Assembly (NCBI GenBank): GCA_016711225.1
Contig: JADJTK010000026.1
Location: 20,402 to 84,401 of the forward strand
Direction: 5' to 3'
Length of the DNA stretch: 64,000 nucleotides
DNA from: Opitutaceae bacterium
GTDB taxonomy: Bacteria; Verrucomicrobiota; Verrucomicrobiia; Opitutales; Opitutaceae
The notes beneath the pieces were generated by a model that was given only the letters and a program-made list of their open reading frames with translations, did not search any database and had not been told where the DNA came from. Position numbers and translations under genes: made by a program. This document shows, one piece after another, positions 9,298 through 18,689 of the stretch (position 1 is the stretch's first letter; each line of letters begins with the position of its first letter).

Positions 9298-10356
9298 ATG
9301 TCGCAACGCCTTCTTGTCACCGGTTCTTCCGGCCTCATCGGCTCCGAGGTCTGCTCCTACTTTTCGCGACAGGGCTACACCATCCACGGGGTCGACAACA
9401 ACCAGCGCGCCGTCTTCTTCGGTCCACAGGGAGACACCCGCTGGAATCAGCAGCGCCTGACCCGCGAACTCCCCGGCTTCGTCCACCACGAACTCGACAT
9501 CCGCGACCGCGCCGGCGTGCTCGCCCTCGTGCGCGAAGTGAGACCCGACGTCATCGTCCACACCGCCGCCCAGCCTTCACACGACCGCGCCGCCGCGATC
9601 CCGTTCGACGACTTCGACACTAACGCCGGGGGCACGCTCAATCTCCTCGAGGCCAACCGCCAGGTGAACCCCGACGTACCGTTCGTGCACATGTCGACCA
9701 ACAAGGTCTACGGCGACGCCCCCAACTGCATCGCCCTCGTCGAGCAGGCCACCCGCTGGGACTATGCCGATCCGGCCTATGCGCACGGCATCCCAGAGAC
9801 CTTCACCATCGACCAGTCCAAGCACTCGCTCTTCGGCGCCTCGAAGGTCGCCGCCGACGTGATGGTACAGGAATACGGCCGCTACTTCGGCATGCCCACC
9901 TGCTGCCTGCGCGGGGGCTGCCTCACCGGGCCCAACCACACCGGCGTCGAGCTGCACGGCTTCCTCTCCTACCTCGTGAAGTGCAACCTCGAGGGCCGGG
10001 AGTACCGTGTCTTCGGGTACAAAGGCAAGCAGGTCCGCGACAACATCCACGCCCTCGACGTCGCGCGCTTCATGCATGCCTTCGTCGCCGCGCCCCGAGT
10101 GGGCGAGGTCTACAACCTGGGTGGAGGCAAGGCCAACTCCTGCTCCATTCTCGAGGCGTTCGCCATCGCCGAACAGTTCTCCGGCAAGAAACAGGTCTAC
10201 ACCTACGTCGAGCAGAACCGCCTGGGCGACCACATCTGCTACTACTCCGACCTGCGCAAGATGCGCGCCCACTACCCGGCGTGGGACCTCTCGGTGAGCC
10301 TGGAGGAGACCATCCGCCAGATCGTCGAGGCCTGGCGCGGCCGCAGCGGCACCTGA
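9298..10356 (+). CDS. NAD-dependent epimerase/dehydratase, CDP-paratose (tyvelose) 2-epimerase-like
   Basis: A 352-residue extended SDR enzyme. The N terminus has the NAD-binding motif TGSSGLIGS, followed by DIRD and STNKVYGD. The region [19 protein letters not shown] and the long insert before it ([12 protein letters not shown]) are characteristic of the CDP-tyvelose/paratose epimerase group rather than of galactose epimerases. The usual catalytic YxxxK appears as FGASK, with Phe in place of Tyr; I believe this occurs in related proteins but cannot confirm it here. It is likely to make a nucleotide-sugar precursor for surface polysaccharide. It is divergent from kdsA with 279 bases between the starts, and stands alone otherwise. 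Confidence 0.85.
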   Translation: MSQRLLVTGSSGLIGSEVCSYFSRQGYTIHGVDNNQRAVFFGPQGDTRWNQQRLTRELPGFVHHELDIRDRAGVLALVREVRPDVIVHTAAQPSHDRAAAIPFDDFDTNAGGTLNLLEANRQVNPDVPFVHMSTNKVYGDAPNCIALVEQATRWDYADPAYAHGIPETFTIDQSKHSLFGASKVAADVMVQEYGRYFGMPTCCLRGGCLTGPNHTGVELHGFLSYLVKCNLEGREYRVFGYKGKQVRDNIHALDVARFMHAFVAAPRVGEVYNLGGGKANSCSILEAFAIAEQFSGKKQVYTYVEQNRLGDHICYYSDLRKMRAHYPAWDLSVSLEETIRQIVEAWRGRSGT

Positions 10357-10412
10357 CCCTGGGCGGATCGGCCGCGGCAGGGCCCCTCAATCCACCGCGG
10401 CCGTTGCCCCAC

Positions 10413-10442
10413 GAAAAAGGCACACCGGCGACGGTGTGCCTT
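10413..10442 (-). terminator. Rho-independent terminator for the ricin-fold gene
   Basis: On the minus strand an 8-bp stem (GGCACACC with GGTGTGCC) is followed by five T residues, 29 bases beyond the stop at 10471. It lies between two convergent genes. On the plus strand the hairpin has only a short T run, so it is mainly a minus-strand terminator. Confidence 0.8.
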
Positions 10443-10470
10443 GGTTCACGGAACTGCTCAGGGCCGGCGA

Positions 10471-11304
10471 TCAGGGAAGCACTTCGACCATGCGGGGGTG
10501 CAGCGGGAAGGTGGCGCCCTCAGGGAAGACTAGGCTGGACGAGCCTAGGTGGGACCACTGATTGTCCGCGCCCAAGGCGAACGCATCGACCTGGTAGGGC
10601 AGTTGACTGCCGGAATGACTGGGGATGCGCACCCGGTCAAAATCCCAGGAGTCGGCCGCCGCGTTGACCACGGCCTCATGCCAGTATTCGGTGTGTTGTC
10701 CGTTGGCTTCCGAATGGACGCAAAAGACGACCCGCAGGGCATTGCGCACCTGATTGACCCAGATGATGCTTTCATTGTGCCCCGTATTCGAGCCGATCGA
10801 GCCGCTCGTGGGCTGCTGCTGGATCGGAACCACCAGCCAATTGGGATTGGATTGAGCGAGCGGTACCTGGAGCACGGGACCTCCCTCGGTGGCGTAGTAG
10901 CGCCATCCGGGCGTCAGTGCCATCCCGGTATTGACGCTGTAGAGGAGCTTTTCGGTGAAGGCGACGGTGCTGAAATCCCACATCTGGCTGACGTCGCCCC
11001 AGTTCAGGGGCGCGACGGCGATGGGGGCGTCGGGGGTGGTGTTGGCGGAGGTGAGCGCCATCGCGTTGACGACGCTGTACACGTGGTAGGCCCCGCCCCC
11101 GGCATAGTGGAGGGTCCAGTACTGGTTGTTGCTCCCGACAAAGTCCTTGAGCACGACGGGCGCGGTCGCCGCGCTCGTGCTGTCCTCGAGGGTGAGAACC
11201 TTGTGGGAGTGTTTCGAGACCAGCACGACGAGGGTCTGCGCCGTGGCTTGGGAAAGTGCGGCCACTACGGTGATGGCGGCAAGGAGGAGACGGATGAGCT
11301 TCAT
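10471..11304 (-). CDS. Secreted protein with ricin-type beta-trefoil (RICIN) repeats
   Basis: A 277-residue exported protein. The N terminus is a clear signal peptide (MKLIRLLLAAITVVAAL, cleavage near ATAQ). Residues about 25-150 carry ricin-type repeats with QxW-like motifs (NNQYWTL, VSQMWDF) and the alternation of hydrophobic strands seen in beta-trefoil lectins. The last 120 residues have no motif I recognise. Ricin-fold domains usually bind sugars, so a carbohydrate-binding role outside the cytoplasm is plausible but unproven. The ATG at 11304 was chosen because the signal peptide starts there, with GGAG-like purines upstream. It has its own terminator and no obvious partner gene. Confidence 0.7.
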   Translation of the reverse strand: MKLIRLLLAAITVVAALSQATAQTLVVLVSKHSHKVLTLEDSTSAATAPVVLKDFVGSNNQYWTLHYAGGGAYHVYSVVNAMALTSANTTPDAPIAVAPLNWGDVSQMWDFSTVAFTEKLLYSVNTGMALTPGWRYYATEGGPVLQVPLAQSNPNWLVVPIQQQPTSGSIGSNTGHNESIIWVNQVRNALRVVFCVHSEANGQHTEYWHEAVVNAAADSWDFDRVRIPSHSGSQLPYQVDAFALGADNQWSHLGSSSLVFPEGATFPLHPRMVEVLP

Positions 11305-11767
11305 GCAGTTTTCTACTGGGTGTTGCTGAGGTTGCGCCCGGTCCCGGAGGTCCGGGAGCTGTGGTTGGTCGACGACAGAACCGTACCCGGTGCAGGCCGA
11401 CCGCCGCGGAGGGGCGCATCGGGGAGTGCGCGCGGCGGGATGCTGACACCGTCTTCGATCGCGGCGGGACTGTCGGCTCCCGGATCCGGGGTCGTCCGGG
11501 GGCCTTCCAGCCTGCACGCGCTTCTGTCGTCAAAACATCGATATTCCGGGCAAAAGGCCGGTCAAGCCCGAATCTCGGATGCAGGCTCGGGCCGTGTGGC
11601 GGGCGCGGGCGGACGGCGCGACGGTCGGGCCGTGCCGCGGGCGCGTAGCGGTGCCCCGGATCGCCGTTTCCTGGCCCTCGGCGTGCGAAGCGCGCGCCGC
11701 GATGGCAGGCGGCGACCGGGCGCGGATCTTCCACCCGCGCCGAGCCGGAGCCGATCCCCGTGGGGGC
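11305..11767. other. Intergenic region, no gene recognised
   Basis: These 463 bases separate the ricin-fold gene from lysA, both on the minus strand. Open frames exist on both strands but have no signal peptide, motif or start context, and they shift composition along their length. The promoter of the ricin-fold gene must lie at the left end. I see no RNA gene. Confidence 0.5.
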
Positions 11768-13030
11768 TCAGCCCACCAGCCCCGGGTACTCGAGCGTCGC
11801 GAAGTGGTCGGCGAGCGTCTCCGCTCGGCGGATGACCCGGCAATTGGTCCCGCCCTGCCAGAGCACCTCGGCCGAGCGCAGCTTGCCGTTGTAGTTGAAG
11901 CCCATCGCATGGCCATGCGCGCCGGTGTCGTGAATCACGACGAGGTCGCCGATCGCCGGAACGGCGATCTCACGGTCGATGGCGAACTTGTCGTTGTTCT
12001 CACAGAGCGAACCGGTGACGTCGTAGACCTTGCGCGGGCCGCCTTCCCGCGCAGGCACCGTGATGTGGTGGTAGGAGCCGTAGAGGGCCGGGCGCATGAG
12101 ATTGGCCATGCAGGAATCGAGGCCGACGTAGTCCTTGTACGTGGCCTTCTTGTGCAACACCCGGCTCACCAGGTAGCCGTAGGGACCGGTAACCATGCGT
12201 CCGCATTCCATGGTGATGCGCATCGGCGCGAGGCCGGCCGGCACCAGGGTGCGCTCGTAGGCGGCCTTGATCGCGTTGCCGACGTGGGCGAGGTCCACAG
12301 CCTGCTGGCCGGGACGGTAGGGGATGCCGATGCCGCCGCCGAGGTTGAGCAGCTCGATGCGCACGCCCAGCTTCTGGAAGACCTCCACCGCGAGATCGAA
12401 GAGCATCTGCGCGGTCTCGACAAAGTAGTCGGGGTTGAGCTCGTTGGAGGCCACCATCGTGTGCAGGGCGAAGCGCTTCACGCCCTTGTCGCGCAGGAGG
12501 CGGTAGCCCTCAAAGATCTGGTCGCGCGTGAAGCCGTACTTGGCCTCCTCCGGCTTGCCGATGATCGCATTGCCCGCCTTCAGCGGGCCGGGGTTGTAGC
12601 GGAAGCAGAGGAACTCCGGCAACTTGCCGCCCAGCGCGCGCTCGAGGAATTCGATGTGGCTGATGTCGTCGAGGTTGATCAACGCGCCCAACGCGTGGGC
12701 TTTCTGAAACTCCTCGGCCGGGGTGTCGTTAGAGGTGAAAACGATGTCCTCGCCGCGGATACCCACGGCCTCGCACAACTGCAGCTCGGCGATCGACGAG
12801 CAGTCGCCGCCGAAACCTTCCTGCTTGAGCGCGGCGAGGATGTGCGGATTGGGCAGCGCCTTGACCGCGTAGAAGTTCTTGAAGCCGCCGGGCACCCAGG
12901 CGAAGGCCTGGTTGAAGGCCCGGGCGTTGGCCCGCAGCGCCGCCTCGTCGTAGAGGTGGAAGGGCGTGCCAACCTTGGCGGCGATGCTTTCCAGTTGGCC
13001 GAGAGTGAAAGGAAGAGTTTTGGCGGGCAT
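11768..13030 (-). CDS. lysA: Diaminopimelate decarboxylase
   Basis: A 420-residue PLP enzyme of fold III that decarboxylates meso-diaminopimelate to lysine. The PLP lysine lies in FYAVKALPNP. The glycine-rich phosphate-binding loop is LNLGGGIGIPY, followed by ECGRMVTGPYG. The C-terminal active-site element GSLCENND contributes the Cys-Glu-x-x-Asp of the family. These features fit LysA better than carboxynorspermidine decarboxylase, which is shorter. I chose the ATG at 13030 (MPAKTLPF); a GTG seven codons upstream is an alternative. It is divergent from the cytochrome gene. Confidence 0.93.
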   Translation of the reverse strand: MPAKTLPFTLGQLESIAAKVGTPFHLYDEAALRANARAFNQAFAWVPGGFKNFYAVKALPNPHILAALKQEGFGGDCSSIAELQLCEAVGIRGEDIVFTSNDTPAEEFQKAHALGALINLDDISHIEFLERALGGKLPEFLCFRYNPGPLKAGNAIIGKPEEAKYGFTRDQIFEGYRLLRDKGVKRFALHTMVASNELNPDYFVETAQMLFDLAVEVFQKLGVRIELLNLGGGIGIPYRPGQQAVDLAHVGNAIKAAYERTLVPAGLAPMRITMECGRMVTGPYGYLVSRVLHKKATYKDYVGLDSCMANLMRPALYGSYHHITVPAREGGPRKVYDVTGSLCENNDKFAIDREIAVPAIGDLVVIHDTGAHGHAMGFNYNGKLRSAEVLWQGGTNCRVIRRAETLADHFATLEYPGLVG

Positions 13031-13244
13031 GGGTGCGAAAGCGTCCACCACACAGAAGACCCGCGCCCCTAGTCAACGAGGGAAGCGGCGGATCGGCGGT
13101 CGGGATCGAACGCGCAGTTCGGGACGCGGAACCGGCGCGCCACATGAACCAAACTACTACCACCGCCCGGCCCCCCGATTTCACCGGATTGAAGCAGCTC
13201 GCCCATTGACCTCGCGCGAACCGCGCGTCTGGAGTGAGCCCGCC

Positions 13245-15884
13245 ATGTCTACCCGTTGGCTCACCCTGCTCGGTGCGCTCGTCGCCTCGGCTCTGCCCGC
13301 AGCGGCCGCATCCGCCCCAACCACTCCCTTTTCGGCGTGGCGTAGTGCCCACTTTACGCCGGCACAGATCGCCGCCGGCCTCGCCGCCGACGCTGCCTCC
13401 CCGGCGGGCGACGGTGTGCCCAACCTCGTGCGCTACGCGCTCGGACTCACGCCCTGGGAGAACGCGGGGGCGGCGGTGAGCGGCGGCGAGACCAGCGACG
13501 GCTTCGGCCTGCGGTACCCGCTCGTGGCGGACGCGAGCGATGTGGTTTGCACCGTCGAGGCGTCCTCCGACATGCGGACGTGGACGGCGGTCGGTGGGGC
13601 GACGCCACTGCCGGTGAAGACGCCGCTCGATGCCGATCGCGTCGAGTGCGTGCTGGCGGACCGTTCGGCCGCCGGTGCCGCGCGTCGCTTTCTCCGGTTG
13701 CGCGTGCAGCGGGTCGAGGCACCGGAGCTGGTGCGCTTGCCGATCGAGATTCTCGGCGAACCCGGCACCACCGAACCGGCGGCCATCACCGTCTCGGGCA
13801 ACCCGGCCGATGCATCCTATCTTTGGTTGCAGACACACCGGCTCAGCTGGCGCGAGGACGGCGAGTTCGCCCGCCTCGACAATCCACGCAACACCGTGCG
13901 CCCCGGTTCCAAGGGGAGCGTACGCCTCAACGGCGGGCCATGGGTGGGGCTCACCAACCAGACGGTGACCAGCGAGCAGCACGAGGCCGAGTTCGGCGGG
14001 TTGAACGGCTCGTACATGACCGTGCGTGTGCGCCTGCCCCTGGCCGCGCTCGGCAGCCCGGGGCTGCGGGCCGGCGGCAACCTGCTCGAGTTCCGGTTCG
14101 ACGCCACCGACGGCATCTCGAGCGGCTGGCGGGTGCTCGCGCTCGATGTACGCACGGCCGCCGGTGCCTCGATCCTGGCGCCCAACTTCGTGCGCGACAA
14201 CCCGGACGGCTGGTTGCCCCCGCGCCACACGCCCGCCGACATCGCCGCCGGCAAGGTCTTGTGGGAAACCGCGCCGCTCACCGATCTCGGCTTCTCCAAC
14301 ACCCAGCATCCGATCCGCGGCAAATGCGCCAGCTGCCATTTCCGCGACGGCCAGGATCTGGCGTATTTCAATTACTCCAATAAATCGATCATCGCCCGCT
14401 CGCGGTTCCATGGGCTCAACCAGACGCAGGCCGAGCAGGTCGCCTCGTACATCCGTTCGCTCGATCTGAAACTGCCGGCCGGGTACACGCGGCAGGATGC
14501 GGGCCGGCCCTGGAACCCGCCGTACCAGCCGGGCCCCGGCCTCGACGCCCGCCCGGTCGAGCTCTGGGCGGCCGGCGCCGGCCTGGACGCCGTGCTCGAA
14601 CGCGACGCCGACATGCAGGAGTACCTCTTTCCCGGCGGCGAGATCGACCCCGGCATCACCGGAGCCACCGGATTCCTGAACCCGCGGGAGACGCCGCAGG
14701 CTTTTCAATACCCGGACTGGAACGCGTGGCTGCCGACCTTCGCCCTCGAAGATCTCGTGGCCGATCCGTCGGTGCTCGCCACCTCGGAGCCGGTGGTGAA
14801 CCTCCGGACCGCCGAGGACTGGCTGACCGCCTATCGGTGGAACCAGATGGAAACCGATGGCTGGTTCATGCGGATGGGCCGCTGGTACGTGCAGGTGTTC
14901 GACGAGAGCCGGGTGCGCGGCAGCGGTTTCCCGGGCGAATACTGGTACACGGATCGCACCCAGCCGGGGCGCACCCTCGAGCTTTCGCTCGCGCAGGCCC
15001 GGCACAACCTGGCCCGCAGCGCCTGGTTCAATCTCCGGCTGTTCGAGCTGCTGCAGAACTACAAGCTCACCGGCCTCACCGAGCGCAGCGGGGCATCGGG
15101 CACGCCCGTGGTGCCGACCGGCTACCGTAGCTGGGCGGTGATGGCGCGCACGGTGTTCGAGACGGCGCCCCATTTCATGTCCGACCATGCCGGGCTCGAT
15201 TTCAACTTCACGCAACCCGGCAACTATCTCTCGACCGCCTGGTATTCACTCGAACAGGTCTTCAACGGCGGCTACCACGCCGCCGCCTTCAGCATCGACT
15301 GGAACTACCACCCGTTCCACATCATGGGTACACACCGGGGCGGCACCGGCTTCTACAACGACGGGCCGATCCACGCCTATCGCGCCGCGTGGTCACTGCT
15401 CTGGATGTACCAGTCCATCCCGACGATCGACCTATCCAAGAATCCGCCGCAGCCGTGGACGCCGCAGACGTTCGGGTTCTTCCAACGGCAGTTCGGCCTC
15501 GGGCTCGATCTCGCCTTCGGTGCGGCCGAGCTGGAGGCCCGCGGCGACATCACCCGCACCGACCGCGCGCGGCTGCAGGAGGCGCTCGCGCAGGCCTTCC
15601 TCGGCATTGCCGAGCGCTATACGCCCGACCAGTGGCTGCGCCGCGCGGTCGACGACGATGCCCACCGCACCTCCGAAAACTTCGAGACGATGGCCTACGC
15701 GCCGCGCTACAACCCGAACCATGCGTACGACCTGCCCGAGCGCGGCTACCAGGCCGACGCCTATTACCTGCGCATCAAGCAACTCAAGGAGAGCGGCCTG
15801 CTCGAGCCTGCCACCGTCACCCGGCTCGTGAACTGGGGCAAAGGTGTGTGGCCGCTGGGCGAGTGGAACCTGCTCGAGCCGTGA
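13245..15884 (+). CDS. Secreted c-type cytochrome-domain protein, about 879 residues
   Basis: A large exported protein preceded by a GGAG ribosome site and starting with a signal peptide (STRWLTLLGALVASALPAAAA). Residues about 40-160 resemble the short module, with PNLVRYALGLTP, often found near the ends of secreted proteins in this phylum. A middle region of about 150 residues looks like a beta-sandwich. A single haem-attachment site, CASCH, lies at residues 361-365 and is followed by helices ending in SYIRSLDLKLP, as in cytochrome c. The 500 C-terminal residues are rich in Trp and Tyr and unknown to me. An extracytoplasmic electron-transfer or oxidase role is likely; the substrate is not visible. 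A distal Met ligand cannot be assigned safely. Confidence 0.75.
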   Translation: MSTRWLTLLGALVASALPAAAASAPTTPFSAWRSAHFTPAQIAAGLAADAASPAGDGVPNLVRYALGLTPWENAGAAVSGGETSDGFGLRYPLVADASDVVCTVEASSDMRTWTAVGGATPLPVKTPLDADRVECVLADRSAAGAARRFLRLRVQRVEAPELVRLPIEILGEPGTTEPAAITVSGNPADASYLWLQTHRLSWREDGEFARLDNPRNTVRPGSKGSVRLNGGPWVGLTNQTVTSEQHEAEFGGLNGSYMTVRVRLPLAALGSPGLRAGGNLLEFRFDATDGISSGWRVLALDVRTAAGASILAPNFVRDNPDGWLPPRHTPADIAAGKVLWETAPLTDLGFSNTQHPIRGKCASCHFRDGQDLAYFNYSNKSIIARSRFHGLNQTQAEQVASYIRSLDLKLPAGYTRQDAGRPWNPPYQPGPGLDARPVELWAAGAGLDAVLERDADMQEYLFPGGEIDPGITGATGFLNPRETPQAFQYPDWNAWLPTFALEDLVADPSVLATSEPVVNLRTAEDWLTAYRWNQMETDGWFMRMGRWYVQVFDESRVRGSGFPGEYWYTDRTQPGRTLELSLAQARHNLARSAWFNLRLFELLQNYKLTGLTERSGASGTPVVPTGYRSWAVMARTVFETAPHFMSDHAGLDFNFTQPGNYLSTAWYSLEQVFNGGYHAAAFSIDWNYHPFHIMGTHRGGTGFYNDGPIHAYRAAWSLLWMYQSIPTIDLSKNPPQPWTPQTFGFFQRQFGLGLDLAFGAAELEARGDITRTDRARLQEALAQAFLGIAERYTPDQWLRRAVDDDAHRTSENFETMAYAPRYNPNHAYDLPERGYQADAYYLRIKQLKESGLLEPATVTRLVNWGKGVWPLGEWNLLEP

Positions 15885-15905
15885 TCGGCACGGGCGGCGC
15901 CGGCG

Positions 15906-17324
15906 CTAGCGGCCGGCGGCCAGCAGCGCCGTCTTGGCGAACTCACCGGAGGGGGTGAGCTCGTAGTCCCAGTTCTGGATGAGCGTGGGACCCCATTCCG
16001 GATCGAAGCACCACACCGTCCAGCTGATGCCCTTGCTCTCCAGGTAGGCGATGATCTCCGGGCCGTAGGTGGCATTCCGCACGGGGGCGGGCGCGGGGCT
16101 CGCTCCGACGGGTGCCGGCGGTTTCGGGAAGCCCCCGAACTCAGTGGCGATGACCGGGTACTTGTCGGCGACGAAACCGAAATCGAGCTCCCATTTCGGC
16201 GCCCACGGCTGCGGTCGCTTGTTGGCGTAGGGATGCACCGAATAGGCGATGCGCTCGGCGGCGATGGGCTCGAGGCGCACGGGCGTGAGATCGTAGGCCC
16301 AATCGAAACCGGCGACCACCGGGATCACCTGCGGGTTGGCGGCGCGGATCATCGTGATCTGCGTCTCCACGAGTCGCTTCCATTCGCTCCAGGCAATCGG
16401 CCCCAGCTGCTCCCGGTAGGTGGTGGGTTCGTTGAACAGCTCGAAGAGGGCGACGGTGTTGTGGCCCGCGTAATGGCGGGCCATCACCCGCCAGAAGTTG
16501 TTGGTCTCCTCCCGGGTAGTGTCGTACATCGGGTCCTGGAAGACCCCGGTCGCCAGATTTCCGATGCTATGCCAGTCGATCATGACGTACAGGCCCAGTT
16601 CGGTGCACCAGCCCACGGCCTGGTCGAGCAGCCAGAGGTATTCGGCGGGCGTGCGTTCCCGCCAGGCGACGGGGTGGACGGGGATACGGACGAGCTTGGC
16701 GCCCATTTCCTTCACCTTCACGAAATGCTCGCGGTTCCAGTGGCCCTGCATTTCAAGTTTGTCGGGGTCGGAGAGGCACAGGCCGCGGAGCAGAACAGGG
16801 GTGCCGGCTGGGTCCACGAACTTGTTACCGCGCACGGAGAGCAGGGGCAGCTTCTTGGCGTCGACGGTATAGACGCGCTGGCCGACCGGGCGGTCGTTCC
16901 ACCACGTGTGGGAGCGCGGCGGCCGGGCAGGCGCGGGCGGTTCCGCGGCAATCTTGGTCGGCTCGTTGCCGGCGCGCCGCAATTTCAGCAGAGCACCATC
17001 GCCGACCCCGATCACGTCCATCTCGATCTCATCGTCGGAGACGATCCGGCAGCGATGCTCGATGAGTCCGTCGTTGAACGGCACCGAGAAACTGAGCGTC
17101 GCCCCGTCGATGCGGCCGTCCTTGAGCTCGTTAACTCCAAACGGCGACTCGACCGAACCGGTAAGCTTGGCGCCCTCGACCTTGAAGGTGAAGACCATCT
17201 CCGGTCCCTCAGGGCCCCCAAGATTGGTCTTCCACCTACCCTCGACATCGATGGCGAAGGCGGCGCAGGCCAGAAAGGCACAACAGGCAGCAAGCAGGAG
17301 GCGGGGAAATGGGGATATGCGCAT
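15906..17324 (-). CDS. Secreted glycoside hydrolase family 5 (cellulase-like)
   Basis: A 472-residue exported hydrolase. A signal peptide (residues 1-24, ending CAAFA) is followed by a beta-rich domain of about 90 residues (IDVEGRWKTNLGG onward) and a linker rich in Pro and Ala. The catalytic (beta/alpha)8 domain begins near residue 160. The acid/base Glu is E299 in LFNEPT and the nucleophile is E395 in ATEFGG, both at the expected strand ends. SVHPYA supplies the conserved His. Family members cut beta-1,4-glucans, mannans or related chains; the exact substrate is not readable. It converges on the cytochrome gene with 21 bases between stops and is divergent from holA. Confidence 0.92.
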   Translation of the reverse strand: MRISPFPRLLLAACCAFLACAAFAIDVEGRWKTNLGGPEGPEMVFTFKVEGAKLTGSVESPFGVNELKDGRIDGATLSFSVPFNDGLIEHRCRIVSDDEIEMDVIGVGDGALLKLRRAGNEPTKIAAEPPAPARPPRSHTWWNDRPVGQRVYTVDAKKLPLLSVRGNKFVDPAGTPVLLRGLCLSDPDKLEMQGHWNREHFVKVKEMGAKLVRIPVHPVAWRERTPAEYLWLLDQAVGWCTELGLYVMIDWHSIGNLATGVFQDPMYDTTREETNNFWRVMARHYAGHNTVALFELFNEPTTYREQLGPIAWSEWKRLVETQITMIRAANPQVIPVVAGFDWAYDLTPVRLEPIAAERIAYSVHPYANKRPQPWAPKWELDFGFVADKYPVIATEFGGFPKPPAPVGASPAPAPVRNATYGPEIIAYLESKGISWTVWCFDPEWGPTLIQNWDYELTPSGEFAKTALLAAGR

Positions 17325-17525
17325 GTTCGTGGAATCTCAGGGGAGACGGCTGGGGAACTGGAGCCGTACTCTACGCTTTCCCACAAGATCGTGAAGAACC
17401 GAATGCGGGAGACACGCCGAACGGCGGGCGCCTAAACCCCAAAGAGAGCGGCGGTGGGTGCAAGCAACGGGGCCCCTCGCCGCTCTCGACATCGGGGCGG
17501 TTTCGCTTTCCCATCGCCAGCTCCA

Positions 17526-18623
17526 ATGAGCGGCGCGCGTTTCACCTTCATCTGCGGTCCCGACGACTTCGTCGTGGGCCGCATCGGCAAGGATCGTTTC
17601 TCCGCACTGGCGGCCGATGCCGCCGACGACTTCTCCCGCGAGACGATCAGCGGGTTCGCCAACAACGTGGCCGAAGTCGAGGCCACCGTGAACCGTTTCC
17701 GCGACGCGGTGCAGACACTCGGTCTTTTCGGCGGCCGCCGCTACGTTTGGCTCAAGGACGTTAATTTCCTCGCCGACACCGTGACCGGCCGCTCCGAAAG
17801 CACCCTCGCGCAGGTCGAGGAGCTCAAGACCATCCTCGGCGGCCTCGACCCCGAACAGGTCGGCGTCGTCGTCACCGCCGCGCCGGTGGACCGGCGCCGG
17901 GCCTTCCTCAAATGGGTCGAGGGACACTCCGACTTCACCCTCGCCGCCGGCGATGCGGGCGACGAGGCCTCACTGCAGGAGGTCGCGCTCAGCGAAGCGA
18001 AGCTCCAAGGCGTGCAGTTCGGCGAAGAAGCCCTGCCAGTGCTCATCGCGAAGGTTGGCAGCAATACGCGCCTGCTCGTCGAGGAGGTGCGCAAGCTCGC
18101 CGCCTACGTCGGCGGCGACGGTGCCACCATCAAGGAGGCCGATGTGGCCGAACTCGTGGCGAATACCGCCGAGGGCGACTTCTTCGAGGCCGCCGAGGCG
18201 TTCTTCTCCGGCGACCTGCAATGGACCATCGCGGCGCTGCACCGCCACTTCTTCGCTGGCGGCGACGCCCGCCCGATCCTCTCCTCGCTGCAGAACCGCA
18301 ACCGTCTGCTCATCCAGGTCAAGATGCTCATCGACGCCGGCGAGACCCGCCTCGGGCCGGGCGGGCTCGACAAGGCCGGCTTCGCCCGTGCCCAGCAGAC
18401 GTATGGAAAAGCCTTTGGCGACCTCACCGAGAAGTCGTCCTGCAACATCTTCACCCAGAACCTCTGGTATCTCGGAAAACTGGCGACCTCTTCCAAGTTG
18501 CCTTCGCTCAAGCGCATGATCGACAACCAGCAGGAATTCTATGCCGCCTTCCAGCGCCTCCTCGACCGCCCGCACGACCAGGAAGAGATGTTGCGCGAGA
18601 TGGCCGTGCGCTGCCTGAGCTAA
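17526..18623 (+). CDS. holA: DNA polymerase III subunit delta
   Basis: A 365-residue clamp-loader subunit. The N-terminal part (FTFICGPDDFVVGRI) matches the start of delta subunits, which lack a working P-loop. The middle (EEVRKLAAYVGGDGATI) and the end (LKRMIDNQQEFYAAFQRLL) follow the family pattern of the AAA+ lid and the C-terminal collar. HolA opens the sliding clamp within the clamp-loader complex. I chose the ATG at 17526 because homology starts directly there. The gene is alone on the plus strand; its promoter shares a 200-base space with the divergent GH5 gene. Confidence 0.9.
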   Translation: MSGARFTFICGPDDFVVGRIGKDRFSALAADAADDFSRETISGFANNVAEVEATVNRFRDAVQTLGLFGGRRYVWLKDVNFLADTVTGRSESTLAQVEELKTILGGLDPEQVGVVVTAAPVDRRRAFLKWVEGHSDFTLAAGDAGDEASLQEVALSEAKLQGVQFGEEALPVLIAKVGSNTRLLVEEVRKLAAYVGGDGATIKEADVAELVANTAEGDFFEAAEAFFSGDLQWTIAALHRHFFAGGDARPILSSLQNRNRLLIQVKMLIDAGETRLGPGGLDKAGFARAQQTYGKAFGDLTEKSSCNIFTQNLWYLGKLATSSKLPSLKRMIDNQQEFYAAFQRLLDRPHDQEEMLREMAVRCLS

Positions 18624-18689
18624 GCGGAGCGCCGTCCACACGCGGCCGGCCCGCACCCTACAGCCGCCCCGCGTCACTTCGCGGGGCAC

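Noticed and set aside
12729..15215. An 828-codon open frame antisense to lysA and the cytochrome gene
   Set aside because: High GC makes long antisense frames common; it has no signal peptide, motif or start context, and the sense genes are well supported.
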